Below the pieces are notes generated by a model. The model was not told where the DNA came from. It searched no databases and saw nothing but the letters and a program-made list of their open reading frames with translations. Positions 24,067 through 34,062 of a stretch of DNA of 64,000 bases are shown piece after piece; the first letter of the stretch is position 1, and each line of letters begins with the position of its first letter. The DNA comes from Planctomycetia bacterium (lineage in GTDB: Bacteria > Planctomycetota > Phycisphaerae > Phycisphaerales > SM1A02), in contig SYAC01000048.1 in the NCBI GenBank assembly GCA_005787685.1, forward strand, positions 1 to 64,000, written 5' to 3'. The translations under genes and the position numbers were made by a program.

Positions 24067-26499
24067 ATGCCACGCAGATTTACTGATCGAATCATTCAAC
24101 ACCTGTCCCATGACGGCGAGCGCGCCCTAGAAGCTGATGTGGTGGCTCACCGCTTACGCATTGACGACAATGAGCGCGTTGCGTTTCACAAGGCCGTGGA
24201 ATTGCTGACACAAGACGGCCTGATTGAACTGGACGCCAAGGGTCGCTTACGCCTGCCAACCCATGAGGACGAAATTTGCGGACGGATATTTGTTACGCAA
24301 AAAGGACATGGATTTGTGCGGCCTGACCGCATCACGCGCGAAGGCGATTTATTCCTGCCCGCTGGCAATCTTGGCGACGCCATGAGCGGTGATCGAGTTC
24401 GCTGCTCGGTCAATCGCAAGCAGCGTGGTTGGACCGCGCCTGTGCGCGGCGGCGCGAGCGATACTGGAATAACTGGCCGCGTGGTTGAGGTGATTGAACG
24501 CGGGCGCACTCGCTTCACTGGAACACTCACGCAAGAAGGCAAGCGATGGCTTGTGCAACCAGACGGCAAGGCTTTTCGCGGCGAGCCCATTATGGTGCGC
24601 GATCCGCACGCCAAGGACGCTAAGGCCGGCGACAAAGTCACGCTTGATCTTGTGCGCTTTCCATCCGAAGGCGTGTACGCCGAAGGCGCGATTGTTGAAG
24701 TGCTTGGCATTGCCGGACAACCCGCGGTTGAAACCGCCGCTGTCATGCACACATTTCAGTTGCGCGAAGGCTTTCACGAAAAAGTTTCTTCCGAAGCCGC
24801 GTTAGCCGCAATTTCATTTGAGCGCGAAAGTTCCGGCCCTTGGGACAAGACCGAGCGTCTTGACCTTACAAAAACTTTGACATGGACCATTGATCCCCCG
24901 GACGCGCGTGATTACGACGACGCCTGCTCAGTGAGTTTTGATCCCAGCAACAGCACCTTTGAACTCATGGTGCACATTGCCGATGTCAGCCACTTTGTGA
25001 CGCAGGGATCGGAACTGGATCAAGAGGCCGCTGCCCGCGGAAACAGCACGTATTTGCCCCGCCGCGTGATCCCCATGCTTCCAGAAACACTTTCCAATGG
25101 CGTATGTAGTTTGCAAGAAGGTGTGCCGCGATTTTGCAAAACTTCCATTATGCGTTTTGATTCACGCGGCAAGCCGCTGGAGTCGCGCTTTGCCAGCACC
25201 GTGATTCAAAGCTCCAAGCGTCTTACCTATCTCGAGGCGCAACATCTCATTGATGGCCGCACCACGGAGGCCAAGTCTTATGCGCGCAACATCACCGAGC
25301 CAACTGACGCGCTTGTGGCCAATCTTCGTCTGGCCGATCAGCTTGCAAAAATTCTGAAGAAGCGCCGCATGGCGCAAGGACAACTTGTTCTTGATCTGCC
25401 AGTCTCGGTATTAGTATTTGACGAGGCTGGCCATGTGATTGACGCCGTTCCAGAGGACAACGCATTCACGCACACGCTGATTGAAATGTTCATGGTGGAA
25501 GCCAATGAATCCGTGGCGCGACTGTTCGCGGAACTTTCCATTCCTCTTATTCGCCGCATTCATCCGCCTCCAGCGTTCAAGACCATGGAGGAGTTGCGCA
25601 CATTCGCGCGTAGTGTTGGCTTTCGTCTGCCCGATGAACCGGAGCGCGAGGATTTGCTCACGCTGCTGGAAAAAACCCGCGGCACTGACTCTGCACGCGC
25701 TGTTCACATGGCCGTACTCAAGACGCTTTCCAAGGCCACGTATTCGCCGGCAATGATTGGGCATTACGCGCTGGCCAGCGAGCAATACACGCATTTCACA
25801 AGCCCCATTCGCCGCTATCCGGATTTACTTGTGCACCGCGCGTTGCAAGCGTGGCTGGATCTTTCAGCCAATGGGACCAAACTACCTGGCGGAAAAAAGT
25901 TCAAGGAATTTATCCATCAACTCGAGGGCGACTCGCGTTGCTTGGGCGAGGTCGCGCTTGCCGAAGCCGGGCGACATTGCTCCGAAACCGAAGTGAACAG
26001 CGAAAGCGCCGAGCGCGATCTGCGCGCTTTCTTGGTCCTGCAATTCTTGATGGAGAATCATCTCAGCGATGAGTTGGACGCGGTGGTCACCAATCTTGCT
26101 ACGCAAGGTGTTTGGGTGAGTATCAATCGATATCTGGCCGATGGCCTGGTGAAATTCAACGCCCTGCCTTCTAGCCGCGACCGCACCGATCGCTGGTTGC
26201 TCAATGAGCGCACAGGTCGTTTGGTCAGCGCACGCAGCGGCGCCACCATTGGTCTTGGCGATCCAGTGAAGGTGAAGATATTGGCGATCAATTTGGCGAG
26301 TCGATCCATGGACCTTGCCATCACGCAACTTGGCCGTAAAAAAGAAAGCATCACGACCTCCCCAATCACCATGCAAAATGTTCCACGCGCGGCTGGCGGG
26401 CGTGATGCACGGCGTGATTTGCTGACACGTGGCGATGTGGCCAATGTCAAAGGCCATAAGCGCGGATTTAAGCGTGGTCGACGCAGCCAACGGCCGTAA
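24067..26499 (+). CDS. rnr: ribonuclease R (RNase II family exoribonuclease)
   Basis: An 810-residue 3'-5' exoribonuclease that degrades structured RNA. It has an N-terminal winged-helix-like region (about 1-65), cold-shock OB domains (about 75-215), the RNB catalytic domain beginning IDPPDARDYDDACSVSF with its metal-binding Asp cluster, YLPRRVIPMLPE, and HFTSPIRRYPDLLVHRAL. An S1 domain lies near 700-765, and a basic Arg/Lys/Gly tail may bind RNA. It follows the chaperone cluster on the same strand after 130 nt. Confidence 0.95.
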   Translation: MPRRFTDRIIQHLSHDGERALEADVVAHRLRIDDNERVAFHKAVELLTQDGLIELDAKGRLRLPTHEDEICGRIFVTQKGHGFVRPDRITREGDLFLPAGNLGDAMSGDRVRCSVNRKQRGWTAPVRGGASDTGITGRVVEVIERGRTRFTGTLTQEGKRWLVQPDGKAFRGEPIMVRDPHAKDAKAGDKVTLDLVRFPSEGVYAEGAIVEVLGIAGQPAVETAAVMHTFQLREGFHEKVSSEAALAAISFERESSGPWDKTERLDLTKTLTWTIDPPDARDYDDACSVSFDPSNSTFELMVHIADVSHFVTQGSELDQEAAARGNSTYLPRRVIPMLPETLSNGVCSLQEGVPRFCKTSIMRFDSRGKPLESRFASTVIQSSKRLTYLEAQHLIDGRTTEAKSYARNITEPTDALVANLRLADQLAKILKKRRMAQGQLVLDLPVSVLVFDEAGHVIDAVPEDNAFTHTLIEMFMVEANESVARLFAELSIPLIRRIHPPPAFKTMEELRTFARSVGFRLPDEPEREDLLTLLEKTRGTDSARAVHMAVLKTLSKATYSPAMIGHYALASEQYTHFTSPIRRYPDLLVHRALQAWLDLSANGTKLPGGKKFKEFIHQLEGDSRCLGEVALAEAGRHCSETEVNSESAERDLRAFLVLQFLMENHLSDELDAVVTNLATQGVWVSINRYLADGLVKFNALPSSRDRTDRWLLNERTGRLVSARSGATIGLGDPVKVKILAINLASRSMDLAITQLGRKKESITTSPITMQNVPRAAGGRDARRDLLTRGDVANVKGHKRGFKRGRRSQRP

Positions 26500-26565
26500 T
26501 GCGCGGCCGTGGCAGACGCACGCTTGGAACTGGAAATTAAAATACCGTTGAATATTTTTTGAAAC

Positions 26566-27330
26566 TTACGCCGGCGTTGGACACGCGCCCATGTGGGCCG
26601 CGGGCGCGCCAGACAAAGTCTCGTGTAAAAAATCTTCCATAGCCGCAAAGGCGCGGCGATTGGCTAGCGCACAGAATTGCATTCCGCCCGCGGCCTCGGC
26701 GGCTTGTGGATTGGTGAATGCGTGGCCACGGTGGCCAAACGCTTCAAGCGTCCAATCGCAACCTAGCAAGGTCAGTTCATTTGCCCATGCCAAAACATCA
26801 GTGGGCTTTGCCATTGGATCGTTCCAACCATGCAGCGCCAGAATTTTTGTCTGAATCGGATTTGCCCCAGCGACAACGCCCACAGGCGCGCCAAGTAAAC
26901 CGTGAAAACTGACGGCGCCGCGCACCCCTTCAAGCCCTGCCCGCGCCAAATCCATGGCGCACAAACCACCAAAGCAAAAACCAATCGCGCCAATGCGATG
27001 GCGATTCACTTGTGGGTGATGTTGCAATGTATTCAGCGCGCACTTGACGCGCGCAAGCAACATGGCGCGGTCCTGCATAAACGGCTGCATAAGCGCATTA
27101 TTCTGCTCTGCGGAATTTCCACGACGTCCCTTGCCGTACATATCAACAGCAAAGCCAACATAGCCCAGCGCCGCCATTTTTTCGGCCTGCACACGCGCAA
27201 ATTCATCCTGACCTGACCATGCGTGAAAGACCAATACTCCAGGGCGCGGCGTTGTGATGGATCCATCCCATGCGGCGTAGCCCTCATATTCCATTTGCGA
27301 ATCGGCGTAAGAAATAAATTCAGTTTGCAT
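26566..27330 (-). CDS. dienelactone hydrolase family protein
   Basis: A 254-residue alpha/beta hydrolase. The triad can be placed at Cys119 (GFCFGG), Asp171 (HGWNDPM) and His203 (GHRGHAF), which is the dienelactone-hydrolase arrangement with a cysteine nucleophile. The family hydrolyses lactones and related esters; many members outside aromatic degradation have unknown substrates, and no such pathway is nearby. No signal peptide, so cytosolic. It is convergent with rnr. Confidence 0.88.
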   Translation of the reverse strand: MQTEFISYADSQMEYEGYAAWDGSITTPRPGVLVFHAWSGQDEFARVQAEKMAALGYVGFAVDMYGKGRRGNSAEQNNALMQPFMQDRAMLLARVKCALNTLQHHPQVNRHRIGAIGFCFGGLCAMDLARAGLEGVRGAVSFHGLLGAPVGVVAGANPIQTKILALHGWNDPMAKPTDVLAWANELTLLGCDWTLEAFGHRGHAFTNPQAAEAAGGMQFCALANRRAFAAMEDFLHETLSGAPAAHMGACPTPA

Positions 27331-27475
27331 TTTTTAATATTAACGCAAGAAAAAAGGTACGACATTTCAAAGATGTCTATTCGCACTTGTAATGTGTCTT
27401 TCATCAAGGACGAGCCGCGCAAGGCGGCGCAATGTGCAAGGAAAAACAACCGTATGTGCGGTTAGGGAGGTAGCC

Positions 27476-28981
27476 ATGGACGGCTTTCGGGTATTCATCA
27501 ACTTTGTGTGCATATGCATTTTCGCCACCGGCCCAATGCGGCTTAGCGATTTCATAACGCTTGGGAACACAATGGGCGGGGGCGGTGCCGTGGCAACACT
27601 GGTTCATGGCGATCTTGTGACCTCGGTCATTGCCTCCGCCCGCGCTGGTATAGCCAACACCGCACATGGAGAACCAACGCATACCAGCGCCGCCATGTCC
27701 AGCCTGGCTGCTTCTTCCAACATGAATAATGCCGCGACCGCGGACAGCGCGTCGGCGTTGTGGCGCTGGCAAAGCACGATCACGCCCGACTCCAATACGG
27801 ATGATTGGAAATTAGGCTCCGCGGTTTCTATTCATCAACGAACGCTTGCGGTTGGTCCCGCGCGCGATTGGGATATTGGCGTCGATCAAGGCGGCGTTCA
27901 ACTGTACACGCGTAGTGGCTTGAATTGGCTTCAAAGCACGGGACTTGCGCATCCAAGCAGAGACATTCACGCCCAGTATGGTTCGAGTGTTTGCCTACAA
28001 AATAAAATATTGTTGGTGGGCGCGCCGCGTGACAGCCAAGACGCTTGTGAAAGTGGCGCGGCATATGTGTATGAACAAGTTGATGATCAGTGGCATCTTG
28101 GCGACACACTGTTGCGCTTACCACCTAACGAGGGTGATCAGTTTGGCGCGGCGGTGGCGTGCAATACAAACACGCTTGTCATTGGTGCGCCCAAGGCGAA
28201 TCAGGGCGCGGAAGATTCTGGAGCCGTGGAGGTTTTTGAGCGCGGCGCGCATGGCTGGCTCCATGTGGCCACGCTGGTTGCAAATCCACCAACGGCTGGT
28301 GCATTATTTGGGCTTTCAGTTGCAATCGACGGTGATCACATTATTGTTGGTGCCCCTGGCGATCGAACCGATGGAACTTTTTCTGGACGCGCATCCATTT
28401 TCACGCGCACGCCCAATGGTTGGACACGGCAAACCACTCTATCTTGTCCTGTTGGAGGTCGTGGATGGTTCGGCCATGCCGTGGCTACAAGCCAGGGGCG
28501 TGTTCTTGTGGGCGCGCCGCGACTCACCCGCGCGAATCAAACGGACTTTGACGCACGCGGAGCTGCCTTTGAGTTTCAATACACAAGCGCTGGTTGGCAA
28601 CATGTCGCAACCATCACGCCAGCCAACACATTGGAGGGCGATTCATTTGCCTGCTCCCTTGCGCTTCATCAACAGCGCGCGGTGTTTGGTGCAAGCAGCG
28701 ACTCGCTCGCAGGTCGGCTTGCGGGGGCCGCATTTGCGGGCGCAAGAATGGGTGACGGTGTTTGGAATGTGCAACGACTTCGCGCCCCAGATTGCGCGCA
28801 AGAGCAGTTGGCTGGCCATGCGGTTGCCATCTTTGGATCAAGCATTGCGGTCGGTCGATTGGGCAACCCCGAAGAGGACCCAGCGCCCGGCGCAGTTTCG
28901 CTTTTCTCACTTATTCAGCCACAAGTGACTCAAGAAGATTTGCTCACCACATCATCCATGGGCCGCAAAGCAGCCCCATAA
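27476..28981 (+). CDS. exported FG-GAP repeat (integrin-like beta-propeller) protein
   Basis: A 501-residue protein starting at the ATG at 27476 behind AGGGAGGT. The N-terminus has a hydrophobic segment (residues 5-20) consistent with a signal peptide, then a variable Ala/Thr/Ser-rich stretch to about 100. From there come seven or so repeats of the form DxFGxSVAxxxxxLVVGAPxxxxxxxxGAVYVF, for example QFGAAVACNTNTLVIGAPKA and ALFGLSVAIDGDHIIVGAPG, the FG-GAP beta-propeller also seen in integrin alpha chains. Probable role: surface adhesion or binding. Its last 52 bases overlap the convergent dus gene. It is related in its propeller to the 801-residue protein at 34192. Confidence 0.82.
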   Translation: MDGFRVFINFVCICIFATGPMRLSDFITLGNTMGGGGAVATLVHGDLVTSVIASARAGIANTAHGEPTHTSAAMSSLAASSNMNNAATADSASALWRWQSTITPDSNTDDWKLGSAVSIHQRTLAVGPARDWDIGVDQGGVQLYTRSGLNWLQSTGLAHPSRDIHAQYGSSVCLQNKILLVGAPRDSQDACESGAAYVYEQVDDQWHLGDTLLRLPPNEGDQFGAAVACNTNTLVIGAPKANQGAEDSGAVEVFERGAHGWLHVATLVANPPTAGALFGLSVAIDGDHIIVGAPGDRTDGTFSGRASIFTRTPNGWTRQTTLSCPVGGRGWFGHAVATSQGRVLVGAPRLTRANQTDFDARGAAFEFQYTSAGWQHVATITPANTLEGDSFACSLALHQQRAVFGASSDSLAGRLAGAAFAGARMGDGVWNVQRLRAPDCAQEQLAGHAVAIFGSSIAVGRLGNPEEDPAPGAVSLFSLIQPQVTQEDLLTTSSMGRKAAP

Positions 28982-30099
28982 AATTGCTCGATCACATTGC
29001 GCCAATCATCCATGGTCACGCATTCAATAAATGCGCTCTTCACTGCCAGTTCTTGCGGATGATGCGCGGCGAATTTAATTCCAAACTTGCGCATACGACG
29101 CCCAGCGTTGCGCTCTCCATGAATGGTTTGCGCAAATTGACAGTGCTGAAGAAGAGCGGCGCGTTGTTGCGCCAATGTGGGAAGTTGCGGGGACTTTCCC
29201 GCCATCAAGTCGCGTGCCTGGGTGAATATCCAGGGATTTCCAATGCAACCACGGGCCACGCTGACGGCATGAACTTGGCAAACATGCAACATATGAAAAA
29301 TATCCGCTGCGGTCCAAATGTCGCCAGAGCCCATGATAATTCGATCAGATCGACGCGCCACAAGGTCGGTCAGCACCTCCCACTTCGCAAAGCCCTGATA
29401 TTTCTGCAGAACAGTGCGCGCATGCACCACCGCCCATGCGTATCCAATTTCATACGCGGCGTCGAACACGCTTTCAAAGTTGCGCGCCATCTCAGGCGTG
29501 TCATCCCACGCGCGGCGCATTTTCACCGTACATGGAATATTGGCTGGCACGGCGGCGCGCACAGCTTTTAACACAGCAGCAGCCTCTTGCGGATGCGCTA
29601 GAAAATGTCCGCCCCGATTTGATTTCTGAATTTTCTTCACCGGGCACGCCAAGTTCACATCAATCACGTCGTAGCCCATCTTCACCAAAATCAGCGCGGC
29701 CTTGGCCATCTCATCGGGGTGCGTACCCATCACTTGCCCCGCGATCGGATGATCATCAAGCCCAGCCACAACATTGTCCTCCACTTCGCCAAGTCCACAT
29801 TCACTGGCGATCAAATCCGGATCTTCTTTGCGCCGACCCTTGCCACCGTTGATCAATGTTCGATCAAGCAATGCCTCGGTGATGCAAAACGGCGCGCCAT
29901 GACGCCGCGCAATTAAGCGCATGGCACCATCGCTGTATCCGGCCAGGCCCGCCTGAAAAAATGGAGCGTCAAAGCCAGCAACCGTGGCTGGGATACGAGG
30001 GTCAATTGAATAATTGCGCGCAAATTCAGCCGCCATGTCAAAGGGGGCGCGCGGCATCTGTCCTTCTGGTTCTAGGGAAACACTCACAGCGACAAGCAT
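28930..30099 (-). CDS. dus: tRNA-dihydrouridine synthase (DusB-like)
   Basis: A 389-residue flavoenzyme that reduces uridine to dihydrouridine in tRNA loops. It has the start of the FMN barrel (FQAGLAGYSDGAMRLIARR), PIAGQVMGTHP, the catalytic cysteine in DVNLACPVKK, TVKMRRAWDD, and the phosphate-binding IMGSGDIWTA and VARGCIGNPWIF. A second Met at residue 15 or 22 may be the true start. It shares its 3' end with the propeller gene. Confidence 0.92.
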   Translation of the reverse strand: MLVAVSVSLEPEGQMPRAPFDMAAEFARNYSIDPRIPATVAGFDAPFFQAGLAGYSDGAMRLIARRHGAPFCITEALLDRTLINGGKGRRKEDPDLIASECGLGEVEDNVVAGLDDHPIAGQVMGTHPDEMAKAALILVKMGYDVIDVNLACPVKKIQKSNRGGHFLAHPQEAAAVLKAVRAAVPANIPCTVKMRRAWDDTPEMARNFESVFDAAYEIGYAWAVVHARTVLQKYQGFAKWEVLTDLVARRSDRIIMGSGDIWTAADIFHMLHVCQVHAVSVARGCIGNPWIFTQARDLMAGKSPQLPTLAQQRAALLQHCQFAQTIHGERNAGRRMRKFGIKFAAHHPQELAVKSAFIECVTMDDWRNVIEQFYGAALRPMDDVVSKSS

Positions 30100-30111
30100 A
30101 TTGCAGCCGCT

Positions 30112-30579
30112 ATGCTTTCCAATGTCATGATTCGCCCATTTCTAAAAAAGTTTCAGCGCCTTGTCCTGGCGCCGGCGCTGCTGAGTCTGACCGTGTCATG
30201 CACCTTAGTTCCTTACAAACCTGAAAAGGCTACTCGCCCCTACCCATTTGATCTCCCTCAAGGCAGCGTGGCGCAAATTCAAGTGATTCCAGAAACGGAC
30301 TCGTTGAAAATTATCAACTCAACCGCGGTCAATTACAAGAATTTTGATCTGTGGCTCAACCAACGCTATGTGGTCCATGTCCCTGAGCTCCTATCAGGTC
30401 AAACCGTGAACATCGCGCTTGATTCCATGTGGGACCAAAATGGAGGAACGCCTTTCAGCGGAGGACTGCTCCGCTATTTTCAACCCACTCCGCTTGTGCT
30501 GGTGCAAATTCAAACGGATGAAAAAAGTCCACTGGTTGGATTGGTGCCAACGCTGCCCGAAACTGTGCGCGAGCGTTAA
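30112..30579 (+). CDS. small lipoprotein, hypothetical
   Basis: A 155-residue predicted lipoprotein: basic n-region (RPFLKKFQR), hydrophobic stretch and lipobox LTVSC near residue 30. Starting at the second Met (30127) would shorten it by five residues. The mature part is a compact beta-rich domain with NYKNFDLWLNQRYV and no recognised family. It is divergent from dus, with only 12 nt between the two starts, so each promoter must lie inside the other gene. Confidence 0.65.
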   Translation: MLSNVMIRPFLKKFQRLVLAPALLSLTVSCTLVPYKPEKATRPYPFDLPQGSVAQIQVIPETDSLKIINSTAVNYKNFDLWLNQRYVVHVPELLSGQTVNIALDSMWDQNGGTPFSGGLLRYFQPTPLVLVQIQTDEKSPLVGLVPTLPETVRER

Positions 30580-30614
30580 AGCAGACGCAAGTGACGCTTG
30601 TCATTGTGGCGAAC

Positions 30615-32069
30615 TTATGAAAGTCCCTTGACGCTCCAGCCATCGCGGTACTTAGTCTTTAAATATTGCGCGCCATTGGATTCGTTTGTAAATGTGAAAT
30701 TTTTTGAGTCGTACAGTAAATCGCGATTGGCAAAGTGGCTTGCTGCCGCGCCCACGCTCAGGCTTTCGCATAACAATCCAGCAAATGGAAAGTTGGCCTC
30801 GGGAGTTGTCTTGCCAAAGCATCCATCAACCCAATGGAACCAATGATTTCGCCGTTGCAATTGTGGTAAATCCAATTTGATAGATTTCTTTGCGTTGTCC
30901 CAAACTTGCGGCGCGTCCGACAGAGTGACTTGACCGCTGTCTTTGTCGTATTCGGGATCGAGGGGGCACAACATCACCCCTTTCTCGCCAATCACAACGC
31001 TGGCATTGCCGCGAATATCAACGCCGTCTGGGATTCCAAGCAAGGCGTTGGCGGGACGCAAACCTCCGTCATACCACATGACGGTCACGCCTTCGGCAAC
31101 GGTGCGATCCGAGGCCGCGTATTTCAGCGTGATTGTTTCCTTGGTGGGAAATTGGTCATTCGTGGCGTCGGAACAATCGCAGCGCACTGATATTGGCAAA
31201 CCCAAATGTGCAGCCATAAATGCGTTATCCAAAATGTGGCAACCCATGTCACCTAGCGCGCCGCACCCAAAGTCGTAGGTGCCGCGCCACATAAATGGCG
31301 CATACGCCTTGTCAACATACGGCCGCGTTGGCGCAACACCTAGCCACAAATCCCAAGCCAACCATTGCGGAGGTTTAACCCCGCCAGTTGGCATTGGATT
31401 TCCCTGCGGCCACCAACCCATTGGTCGATCGCTCCATGCATGTATGGATTTTATTTTTCCAATAAGCCCGTCATTCAATAATTGCAATTGTTGTCTACGA
31501 CCAATCATGGCGGAGCGCTGCGTTCCCATTTGTGTGACAAGTTTTGAATGTCCCTTGGCAAAATCGGCCAACATTCTGTTTTCATACGCCGAGTGCGCCA
31601 ATGGCTTCTGACAATACACATGCTTTCCGATATTCATTGCACTCATGGCAACGGGCGCGTGCATATGATCGGGAGTTGATACGCACACGGCGTCAAATTT
31701 ATTTCCCAGTTTGTCAAACATTTCGCGCCAATCGTTGAACCACTGTGCCTTTGGAAATTGCGCCGCGTATTTTTCCTTGCCACGTCCATCCACATCGCAT
31801 AACGCGACAATGTCCACGTTTGGATGCTTGGCCAAGGCCTCTAAATCGGACTCGCCCATTCCGCCAACGGCAACCTTGGCAAGTTGCAGTCGTTGATTTG
31901 GCCCAAGTTGAAATCGCGGGTAAGAGCGCGCGGAAATAATTGGCAGCAATGGAAACGCCGCGAAGGCTGCGGCTCCGCGGATGAAGGTGCGGCGCGACGG
32001 ATTCATATTTGTTAATGGGGATGGCTGGGTTGATTGCGCATTTACAATTGGCTTGGATGATGTGCTCAT
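30615..32069 (-). CDS. Tat-exported Gfo/Idh/MocA family oxidoreductase
   Basis: A 484-residue NAD(P)-dependent sugar-type dehydrogenase. The twin-arginine signal is SRRTFIRGAAAFAAFP; an internal ATG at 32006 that gives MNPSRRTFIRG is the likelier start. A Rossmann domain follows, with VGGMGESDLEALAKHPNVD, VSTPDHMHAP and the catalytic-lysine motif KHVYCQKPLAHS. The C-terminal domain binds the sugar-like substrate. Exported family members are abundant in planctomycetes and are linked to carbohydrate breakdown in the periplasm; the substrate is unknown. Confidence 0.88.
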   Translation of the reverse strand: MSTSSKPIVNAQSTQPSPLTNMNPSRRTFIRGAAAFAAFPLLPIISARSYPRFQLGPNQRLQLAKVAVGGMGESDLEALAKHPNVDIVALCDVDGRGKEKYAAQFPKAQWFNDWREMFDKLGNKFDAVCVSTPDHMHAPVAMSAMNIGKHVYCQKPLAHSAYENRMLADFAKGHSKLVTQMGTQRSAMIGRRQQLQLLNDGLIGKIKSIHAWSDRPMGWWPQGNPMPTGGVKPPQWLAWDLWLGVAPTRPYVDKAYAPFMWRGTYDFGCGALGDMGCHILDNAFMAAHLGLPISVRCDCSDATNDQFPTKETITLKYAASDRTVAEGVTVMWYDGGLRPANALLGIPDGVDIRGNASVVIGEKGVMLCPLDPEYDKDSGQVTLSDAPQVWDNAKKSIKLDLPQLQRRNHWFHWVDGCFGKTTPEANFPFAGLLCESLSVGAAASHFANRDLLYDSKNFTFTNESNGAQYLKTKYRDGWSVKGLS

Positions 32070-32143
32070 GCAAAGATGCTACAAGCGCAACGAGCTCCTT
32101 CAATGCAGCGGCACAAGTTGTGCGCTCATAATTTCAAAAAAAC

Positions 32144-32162
32144 CGGCGCCAAGCGTGCGCCG
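32144..32162 (-). terminator. hairpin terminator, minus strand
   Basis: CGGCGC / GCGCCG (32144-32149 with 32157-32162). Read on the minus strand the stem is followed by a run of T (complement of the A-run 32136-32142), and it lies 30 nt after the stop of the EF-hand protein gene. On the plus strand ATTTTTG follows, so it may work in both directions. Confidence 0.7.
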
Positions 32163-32192
32163 ATTTTTGTTCCATAAATAGGTCTTGAAAAT

Positions 32193-33929
32193 TTATCCGC
32201 CAGTGCTCGCAGGTGCGGTTGCGGAGCGATTGCCGCCACCCTGACTGGCTCCTTGACCGCCGCGTTGTCCGCCGTCATCGGCTGGTCTCATCGAACGAAA
32301 CATTTCGCCGCGCTCATCGCCCTCAATAATTCCATTGCCATCTTTATCCGCGGACTTGGCCATGGCGCGATTTTCTTCGGGCATATTGGCGATGGTCCAG
32401 GATCCGAACGGTCCCTGGTTGCGTCCGTCATCTCGGCCTGTTCCCTGAGGCAACATGGCAATTTGCTCCACTGTCAGCAAGGCTTTCAAGCGCTCTACAT
32501 ATTTATCAGTCATGTCGCCACGCTTGGAGAGCAAGTCGTCGGCGACATCGGGATCGTTGCGTCCAAACATGCGGCCGGCTCCGCCATTCAGCAAGCCCGC
32601 AGCACGCACCGCTTGTTCTTTGAGTTGCATGGGCTCGGCTTTGCGAATGGTCTGCGCAATTTTTTCATTCATGCCAATCAATTCCGCCATCATTGCGATT
32701 TGCATTTCGTTGATTGCCGTCAGTGTTTCTGGGGACAACCCCTCTAAAGAAAGCGCCTTTTCAAACGCACGTTGGGCGCGTGTGGGTCTATAGACGCGTG
32801 CAAAACCACTGGCCAACGCGGCTTGAGTGAAACGTGCGGCCTCTTGGGAAGGAAGCAAGCCAGCGATTGCGACTCGATATTGTTCGTTCACGTTGCGCAC
32901 TGAATTGCGCAGATCAATGCCTTTGGATGCAAGTTCCTCCAAATTTTTTGCGTCGCTGTTCTGAATGGCTGTCATGACCTTGCCCTCATTTTGCGCCAAA
33001 AATTCGCTGCGCTTTTTCAAAGCCTCATCTAGGCGCAGTTCATATTCATCAAACATAGTGGCGGCGGCGGCAATTTGCTCCTTGCTTAGTCCAGCTTCAT
33101 CAAGCACCGCGAACAAATTCACATTCTCGCCGCTCAAGCGGCCGCGACCCAGTAATTTTTCACGGCGCATGAATCGTTCGAATGATTCCCACATACCAAC
33201 CTGATCAGGCTTTAGGGTCGTTTTGATTTCATCCATGATCTGTCGATCCAAACCTGCTTTTTGTTTGCGCCACGTTTCCGAGAGTTCATTCATTTCACCG
33301 ACAATCTTGCGGGTTTGCTCGGCTTCGCCACTCGCTTCACGCTCGGCGGCCATTTGCTGTCCCATTTTATCCATCTGTTCGCGAAAAAATTGCGAACGCG
33401 CCTCGGGCGACATTTCGGTGCCGGTCTCTTTTTCAATTTGCTCTATTTCTTTTTGCATGTTCTCGCCAAAGCTTTGATAACGCTCACGCATATTTCCGCC
33501 CATAAAACTTTGGAACATGGAACGCATCAGATCTTGCTGGGACGCAGACGCTTTGTCACTGGCCTCAGTAAAGACCTCCTCATAATCCGTGATAAAAGTT
33601 TCCACCACCGTGGTTTGCGTGTCATCCAGTTTCAATTGCTGTTTGATCATCGGAACATCGCGTTTGACAATGAAAGCTTGAAATTGCTCTCGCATTTCAG
33701 TGACCGCGCCCAACGATCGACCAATACCGCCACCCATTGCACCACCCCACCGCCCACCTTGGCGACCTCCACCTTCTCTACCCTGACCTTGCTGACGATC
33801 AGGCCTTGCCTCGGCGCCAGTCGCTGGCGCACTTGACGGTGGCGAAGTTGTGGGCGGTGTTTGAGCGCTGGCAATACATGAAAATAGTATTGGAGCAACG
33901 ACGAATTGAATTTTATTCATAATATTCAA
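32193..33929 (-). CDS. secreted helical protein with C-terminal EF-hand, hypothetical
   Basis: A 578-residue exported protein. It has a signal peptide (1-22), then a Gln/Gly/Arg-rich disordered segment (to about 75), a long run of amphipathic helices with many Met, Gln and Glu (about 75-510), and one canonical EF-hand loop DKDGNGIIEGDE at 528-539 with ligands at positions 1, 3, 5, 7, 9 and 12. A Gly-rich tail follows. The helical part recalls periplasmic Spy/LTxxQ-like proteins in composition but no motif proves it. Calcium binding is the only supportable prediction. A terminator follows, so it is monocistronic. Confidence 0.75.
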   Translation of the reverse strand: MNIMNKIQFVVAPILFSCIASAQTPPTTSPPSSAPATGAEARPDRQQGQGREGGGRQGGRWGGAMGGGIGRSLGAVTEMREQFQAFIVKRDVPMIKQQLKLDDTQTTVVETFITDYEEVFTEASDKASASQQDLMRSMFQSFMGGNMRERYQSFGENMQKEIEQIEKETGTEMSPEARSQFFREQMDKMGQQMAAEREASGEAEQTRKIVGEMNELSETWRKQKAGLDRQIMDEIKTTLKPDQVGMWESFERFMRREKLLGRGRLSGENVNLFAVLDEAGLSKEQIAAAATMFDEYELRLDEALKKRSEFLAQNEGKVMTAIQNSDAKNLEELASKGIDLRNSVRNVNEQYRVAIAGLLPSQEAARFTQAALASGFARVYRPTRAQRAFEKALSLEGLSPETLTAINEMQIAMMAELIGMNEKIAQTIRKAEPMQLKEQAVRAAGLLNGGAGRMFGRNDPDVADDLLSKRGDMTDKYVERLKALLTVEQIAMLPQGTGRDDGRNQGPFGSWTIANMPEENRAMAKSADKDGNGIIEGDERGEMFRSMRPADDGGQRGGQGASQGGGNRSATAPASTGG

Positions 33930-34042
33930 ACGATTGTAAGAGTTATGTATTTGCTTTATTCATGAAGTTTGAGACGATTCATGAAAAAAATCTGGAATTG
34001 GTGTGGGGGAATATTGAATCTGAAGCACGCTCAATGCAAGGA

Positions 34043-34062
34043 ATTTGGTCTTATAACCAAAT
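34043..34062. promoter_or_regulatory. 7-bp inverted repeat and orphan Shine-Dalgarno upstream of the propeller gene
   Basis: ATTTGGT-CTTATA-ACCAAAT, directly followed by AAGGAGGG (34063-34070). The nearest ATG (34088) opens an 8-codon frame ending TAA at 34114, with an 17-nt gap from the AAGGAGGG. The palindrome may be an operator, and the mini-frame a leader peptide for the gene that starts at 34192. Confidence 0.35.

Noticed and set aside
27945-28928. 327-codon plus-strand frame overlapping the first propeller gene
   Set aside because: The overlapping frame at 27476 has FG-GAP repeats and a good Shine-Dalgarno; this one has neither.
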